From Varibaculum cambriense DSM 15806 (GTDB lineage Bacteria; Actinomycetota; Actinomycetes; Actinomycetales; Actinomycetaceae), in the NCBI RefSeq assembly GCF_000420065.1, contig NZ_ATUF01000002.1, positions 558,001-622,000 of the forward strand: a DNA stretch of 64,000 nucleotides, read 5' to 3'. The first letter of the stretch is position 1. Each line of letters begins with the position of its first letter. The translations under genes and the position numbers were made by a program. The notes beneath the pieces were generated by a model. It was not told the DNA's origin. It saw only the letters and a program-made list of their open reading frames with translations, and did no database searches. Positions 59,939 through 64,000 of the stretch are shown here, piece by piece.

Positions 59939-61975
59939 TTACTCGGAGTCTGTTAGCGGATCGAAAACTGCAGTGGGTTGCTCGGTGCGGTCTGTTTCCG
60001 GTTTAGCCACCGGGATCGCCCCGGTAGTAGTCGGACGCAGAATCGACTTGCGTTCCACCCGAGATTCATCTTCCTCGCGAGCTTCGGCACCATCGCTAAC
60101 TTGATCGGTAGCGATATCTAGCGGGAGTGGCTGCGGGGATTCTTCTAGAACCGGAACCGGACCGGTAACTAGCCTACCGGCGTGACGGCCACTGCCATAC
60201 TCAATATTTTCAGCGGGCTCTTCCTTCCACGTGGCCTCCGCCCCCTCGGGGGATGACGCTTCATCTCCGGAGGCCACTTGCTGACTATCCCCGGCTTCCC
60301 CACTTTCACTGGCAGTCCCCGCATCCAAGTCAGCAACCAGGTCTTCAGCAGTAGTGTTTTCCGCTGCGATCACCGTTTTAGCGCTAGTAGTCTGTCCGGG
60401 TAAGGGAGACGGCGCCGGGACGGGAGTATTAGGTAACGCTTGCCAGGAATGCTCAGATCCTTCTACCTGATCCATGGGGTGGTCTGCCTGCTCAAAGTCC
60501 GGCATAAACTGCTCGGGATCCGCTTTCTCTCCTACAAAGAAAGCTTTAATTCGTTGCCAAAGGCTCTTTTTCTTAGGTTCTGGCGCTACCGTTTCCGGTT
60601 TCACAGGTATTTCTACTGGTTCCTCGTCTAGTACCACTGCTGCTTGGGGATGAACATTATCGAGCCGCGGCAGGGGCAAGGAGGAGACTGGAGGGGTGGG
60701 TGCCGGAGAGTTAGCAGGGGGAACCGGAAGCGGAGGAACCTGCGGAGAATGTGCGTCCTCGGCAGCCGCAGGAAGCGGCGAATTAGCCTTATCCACTTGT
60801 GAGATTTCTCCGGTAGGATGCAGCTCGCGAGCATCATCTAGCACCCGGGGAGCAACTTGAGGACGAGAAATCGCCGACCAGCGCGGCAGGGGAATAGATC
60901 CGGTGCCAGCTTCGGTTAGCGGATGGTTATTGTCTACCCAATCGGGGTAGATCTCTTTTACTCCATCCCGATCCGGGGCATAATCTGCCAAAACTACCAC
61001 TTCGCCAACGCCGGAGAGTTCAGCTGTGGGGGCTACTAGTGACCAGGGTAAAAGCACAAAAGCGCGTTGACTTGCCCGCGGATGTGGCAGCGTCAAGCGT
61101 TCATCCTCACTGGTGACGCCTTGATAATCAATAATGTCCAAATCCAGAGTACGCGCCCCCCAGCGCTCGCTTCGCACCCGGCCGTGCTCGTCCTCAAGAT
61201 TTTGCAATACCTGCAATAGCTGAAGGGGAGAAAGCACAGTTGACAGGATTACTACCGAATTCAAGTAATCTGGTTGTTCTTCTTGTTCTTCACTAAGCAC
61301 CGGTGCCGTACGTACCAGCGGAGATACTTCTACTACCCCAATCCCGCTGGTTTGTGACAATTGCGCAATTACTTCTCGGAAGGTATCAGAGACCTCACCG
61401 AGATTTCCTCCCATGGCTACCACCACTTGCCTGGGGGAATCTGGAGCCTGTTCCAAAGGACTTTCTGTCTTTTCAGGGGAGGTTTCGCCAGATTCCACTG
61501 CCCCCTCCGCCGCAATCTCGGCTAGAGATAGGGGCGCGGTTTCTTCCAAAGGTGCTTCTTCCTCGGGAAGTAGATTCTCTAGGCCTCGCCAAATAGTTAC
61601 CGTCACGTCCTCTTTTTCTAACCCCAGCGGAGCCTCAGGTTTATGTAAACAAATCCGTACTGCCTGTACGTTCGCCAATTGAAGAGTTTCTTCGGCGATC
61701 TGAGTAGCCACTTTTTCTAGCAGGTCGCAGGGCGGGCCGGTAATAATCCGGCTAATCAAGGTCGATATCTGCGAATAGTCAACAGTGTCTGCGATCTGAT
61801 CGCTAGCCCCGGCTGCCTGCAGGTCTAAGTAAATATCGGCGTCAACTAGAAAGAGTTGGCCATCTTGACGTTCATGGTCGAGCATCCCATGCAGTCCGCG
61901 TTCCTCAATCCCCACCAAACTAATGTGGTCAAGGTATTGCAAACGTTCACTGATTTCTTCTTCACTTAGCGACAT
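59939..61975 (-). CDS. FolB-FolK fusion with long disordered tail
   Basis: Fused folate enzymes, 678 residues from ATG 61975, where GGAGGG lies six bases upstream (an in-frame ATG at 61990 has no such signal). Dihydroneopterin aldolase comes first (about 10-130): DHERQDGQLFLVDADIYLD with the catalytic Glu and CLHKPEAPL with the catalytic Lys. HPPK follows (about 180-345): VVVAMGGNLGE, RWGARTLDLDIIDY, LPHPRASQRAFVLLPW. After about 345 comes a Pro/Glu/Ser-rich tail of about 330 residues that contains one basic amphipathic stretch, SLWQRIKAFFVGEK. Its start overlaps the folP stop by ten bases. Confidence 0.9.
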   Translation of the reverse strand: MSLSEEEISERLQYLDHISLVGIEERGLHGMLDHERQDGQLFLVDADIYLDLQAAGASDQIADTVDYSQISTLISRIITGPPCDLLEKVATQIAEETLQLANVQAVRICLHKPEAPLGLEKEDVTVTIWRGLENLLPEEEAPLEETAPLSLAEIAAEGAVESGETSPEKTESPLEQAPDSPRQVVVAMGGNLGEVSDTFREVIAQLSQTSGIGVVEVSPLVRTAPVLSEEQEEQPDYLNSVVILSTVLSPLQLLQVLQNLEDEHGRVRSERWGARTLDLDIIDYQGVTSEDERLTLPHPRASQRAFVLLPWSLVAPTAELSGVGEVVVLADYAPDRDGVKEIYPDWVDNNHPLTEAGTGSIPLPRWSAISRPQVAPRVLDDARELHPTGEISQVDKANSPLPAAAEDAHSPQVPPLPVPPANSPAPTPPVSSLPLPRLDNVHPQAAVVLDEEPVEIPVKPETVAPEPKKKSLWQRIKAFFVGEKADPEQFMPDFEQADHPMDQVEGSEHSWQALPNTPVPAPSPLPGQTTSAKTVIAAENTTAEDLVADLDAGTASESGEAGDSQQVASGDEASSPEGAEATWKEEPAENIEYGSGRHAGRLVTGPVPVLEESPQPLPLDIATDQVSDGAEAREEDESRVERKSILRPTTTGAIPVAKPETDRTEQPTAVFDPLTDSE

Positions 61976-62850
61976 GCTGCTTCCCTCCACAGTTGCCCGG
62001 CGGCAACCGCACTAGCTGAAGCCGCAACATTATGTACCCGAACTGCCCAAACTCCGGCCTGTGCGCAAAGAGCGCTCACCGCAGTGGTGGCGTCCTCACG
62101 CCGTCCGACTCCCGCCTTAACCCCCGCGGGCAGGCTATCTTCCCAACCTGCAGGAACCGCCATTTCTAAGAATCGTTTTCGGGAGGCTCCGATAAGTAAC
62201 GGATACCCCAGCTGCTCCAGCTGCTCTAGATTTCCTAGGAGCTCCCATGACTGCTCGGCGCTTTTCGCGAACCCTAAACCGGGATCTAAAATCAGCCGCT
62301 GCAGATTAACTCCGGCTTTTTCGCAGGCATGGATACGTTCTTTCAGACCTTGGCAAACCCCGCCGGTCACGTCCCCGCCATAGTCGCACAGACTATCCAT
62401 AGTCTTCGGGTTGCCGCGCATATGTTGGCAAATATAGTAAGCATCATTTTCTGCCATCACTTTCAGCATCCCAGCATCTAGGGTTCCCCCAGAAATATCG
62501 TTAATGATCTGCACTCCGGCAGCTAGACCAGCGGCAGCAGTTTCCGCGTTGACCGTATCTAAAGAAATAGGGACCGGACTGCGGGATGCCTTCAGGTACC
62601 CGCTAATCACCGGCAGCACTCGACGTTGTTCTTGCGCGGGACTTAAGGACTCGGCTCCTGGCCGGGTGGACTCGCCCCCAATATCGAGGATATCGGCACC
62701 TGCGGCTTCCAGCTCGAGGGCGTGAGCAATCGCTTTTTCGGGATTAAACCAGGCGCCGCCGTCAGAAAACGAATCTGGAGTGACGTTAATGATCCCCATG
62801 ACTTTGGTGCGTCCGGGCGTTAAAAAGTCGGGAATCTGGCAGATTGTCAT
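61966..62850 (-). CDS. folP: Dihydropteroate synthase
   Basis: Joins pterin pyrophosphate with p-aminobenzoate in folate synthesis; target of sulfonamides. 294 residues, TIM barrel. Pterin-site motifs are VMGIINVTPDSFSDGG and DIGGESTRPGAE; later motifs are VQIINDISGG, LILDPGLGFAKS and GASRKRFL. It lies 96 bp downstream of folE and overlaps the FolB-FolK fusion, so it is in the fol operon. Confidence 0.97.
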   Translation of the reverse strand: MTICQIPDFLTPGRTKVMGIINVTPDSFSDGGAWFNPEKAIAHALELEAAGADILDIGGESTRPGAESLSPAQEQRRVLPVISGYLKASRSPVPISLDTVNAETAAAGLAAGVQIINDISGGTLDAGMLKVMAENDAYYICQHMRGNPKTMDSLCDYGGDVTGGVCQGLKERIHACEKAGVNLQRLILDPGLGFAKSAEQSWELLGNLEQLEQLGYPLLIGASRKRFLEMAVPAGWEDSLPAGVKAGVGRREDATTAVSALCAQAGVWAVRVHNVAASASAVAAGQLWREAACR

Positions 62851-62946
62851 GATTCTAGCCTACCCGGCATTAATCGTCCTTTTGGTCTGAAGGTAGGTAA
62901 AAGTAGCATTTCTCCATTCTTCAACCCGATAAAACACTGAAGCTAA

Positions 62947-63513
62947 CTAGTTTTCACGGATTAGGGAAAGCACTTCCGCCCGGGATCGCGGGTCCGAACG
63001 CATGACTCCGCGCAGCGCCGAGGTGGTGGTACGAGCACCTGGTTTCTTAATTCCGCGCATAGACATACAAAGATGCTCACCCTCGATAACTACCGCTGCG
63101 CCCCACGGATCCAGTTTCTCCATTATAGCATCAGCTACCTGCGCAGTCAGCCTTTCTTGCACCTGCAAGCGATGAGAGAAACCCTCTACGACCCGCGCCA
63201 GTTTCGATAGCCCAGTAATCCGGCCATCACGAGGAATATAGGCCACATGGGCCACCCCGAAGAAAGGCAACAGGTGATGTTCGCACAGGGAGTAGAAAGG
63301 AATGCCCCGCACCATCACCATTTCCTCATCGTCCACATGAAACTGCTTTTCGAGAGGCGCTGCCGGATCGGCGTGCATCCCCGAGATTACTTCTTTCCAG
63401 GCTCTACCCATCCGTGCCGGGGTTTCCTGCAGTCCTTCCCGATCGGGATCCTCACCGATAGCGATCAGTAAATCCCGAATCGCTTTTTCCACTCCGGCCT
63501 GGTTATACGCCAC
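62947..63513 (-). CDS. folE: GTP cyclohydrolase I
   Basis: First step of folate synthesis, GTP to dihydroneopterin triphosphate; homodecamer, zinc enzyme. 188 residues. The zinc ligands lie in [12 protein letters not shown] (Cys and His) and [11 protein letters not shown] (Cys), and the active-site loop [14 protein letters not shown] is intact. It begins three bases after the ftsH stop, giving the actinobacterial order ftsH-folE-folP-folBK-DUF3180. Confidence 0.97.
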   Translation of the reverse strand: MAYNQAGVEKAIRDLLIAIGEDPDREGLQETPARMGRAWKEVISGMHADPAAPLEKQFHVDDEEMVMVRGIPFYSLCEHHLLPFFGVAHVAYIPRDGRITGLSKLARVVEGFSHRLQVQERLTAQVADAIMEKLDPWGAAVVIEGEHLCMSMRGIKKPGARTTTSALRGVMRSDPRSRAEVLSLIREN

Positions 63514-63516
63514 TAG

Positions 63517-64000
63517 CTACTCGCCTTCTGTTACTAGATTTTCCGGAATCGGAGCCGTCGCCGGAGTTTGGGAACCAGCGATCGGTTTGCCGAAAACCGC
63601 CTCCGGTACTGCCCCTTCTTTGCCATAGGACCAGATAGCGCGTTCAGCCTGTTTTTGTACCGGCGCGAAGATTTCGTCTAGTTCCTCTTCTAGTAAGGTT
63701 TCCTTTTCAATTAGCCGGGCAGCCAGATCGTCAAGAATCCCCCGGTTACGGGTAAGGATTTCCCAGGCTTCGCGGTTAGCGCTATCTAGGAAGTTACGAA
63801 CTTCTTCGTCGATGGTGCTGGCTACTGCCTCGGAATAGTTTCTACTGGAGATACCATCGCGTCCCAAGAAAGGCTCGCTATCATCCTTACCCAGCTTTAC
63901 TGGCCCTACCTTGTCGGACATCCCAAAATCGGTTACCAGGCGGCGGGCGGTTGCGGTCGCTTTTTCAATATCATTGGAAGCACCGGTGGAAGGATCTAGG
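63517..64000 (-). CDS. ftsH: ATP-dependent zinc metalloprotease FtsH (C-terminal part; runs off the window)
   Basis: Only the C-terminal 160 or so residues are present; the frame stays open to base 64000. The segment TGASNDIEKATATARRLVTDFGMSD is split across the ATG that opens the shorter reading frame at 63921, so that frame is a fragment of FtsH and not its own gene. The peptidase-domain helices (REAWEILTRNRGILDDLAARLIEKETL) and a disordered end follow. FtsH is a membrane AAA protease for quality control. The AAA domain and zinc site (HEXGH) would lie beyond the window edge. Confidence 0.95.
   Translation of the reverse strand, partial: LDPSTGASNDIEKATATARRLVTDFGMSDKVGPVKLGKDDSEPFLGRDGISSRNYSEAVASTIDEEVRNFLDSANREAWEILTRNRGILDDLAARLIEKETLLEEELDEIFAPVQKQAERAIWSYGKEGAVPEAVFGKPIAGSQTPATAPIPENLVTEGE

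Noticed and set aside
63517-63921. Separate 134-residue protein at the right edge
   Set aside because: The frame continues to the window end and its N-terminal side encodes the FtsH segment TGASNDIEKATATAR, so it is the FtsH C-terminus.

Overview
The window looks like a chromosomal segment of a moderate-GC actinobacterium, most likely of the Actinomycetaceae (the genus is an inference; I cannot run a tree). Supporting markers are a WhiB regulator, the 32-residue ribosomal protein bS22 beside an excisionase-type HTH protein, an orphan WXG100 (Esx) protein, two LytR-CpsA-Psr enzymes, an actinobacterial protein O-mannosyltransferase, the DUF501, DUF3017 and DUF3180 families, the lysA-hom-thrC-thrB-rho block and the ftsH-folE-folP-folBK-DUF3180 block. 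I see no rRNA, CRISPR array, insertion sequence or prophage. There is one tRNA, tRNA-Arg(CCG).

Layout. 0-6.2 kb: lysS, a PanC-like gene with an eroded active site, an OmpR-type two-component pair joined by a TAATG overlap, and a degenerate HD-type protein. 6.4-9.4 kb: an orphan WXG100 gene, a lone groEL under two tandem CIRCE operators, and a stand-alone LytR_C membrane protein. 9.5-16.3 kb: ung, then a cell-envelope group (two LCP genes, galE, a secreted RCC1-repeat protein, a GtrA-like flippase). 16.5-26.4 kb: mdh, the minus-strand run rsmI-metG-Asp-box protein-pcrA, and a divergent protein O-mannosyltransferase. 26.4-37.3 kb: ppx/gppA, DUF501, ftsB, eno, a lipoprotein and mfd in an order that recalls the mycobacterial one, then a secreted double-psi-barrel protein and rho. 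37.5-42.4 kb: thrB, thrC, hom and lysA. 42.5-50 kb: a RelBE-type toxin-antitoxin pair, an MFS transporter, a DUF3017 protein, pepC, nadE, tRNA-Arg and a HAD phosphatase. 50-64 kb: a secreted-domain protein, a DnaQ-like exonuclease, guaB, whiB, bS22 and its HTH partner, trkH and trkA in convergent orientation, radA, and the folate cluster ending in a partial ftsH.

How the genes work together. Housekeeping functions dominate: aspartate-family amino acids, folate, NAD, GMP, DNA repair (ung, pcrA, mfd, radA) and translation. The envelope genes fit the attachment of glycopolymers to the wall (LCP, LytR_C, galE, GtrA) and the modification of exported proteins (O-mannosyltransferase).

The most notable observations are enzyme-family members lacking key residues. 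The NAD synthetase has Gly where its glutaminase domain needs the catalytic Cys. The PanC homologue lacks most of its ATP and pantoate ligands. The HD-type protein lacks the HD aspartate. Other points are the tandem CIRCE pair, the cytoplasmic Asp-box propeller, the FolB-FolK fusion with a tail of about 330 residues, and a mdh leader with three perfect inverted repeats. I found no clear multi-gene system that would count as wholly new.
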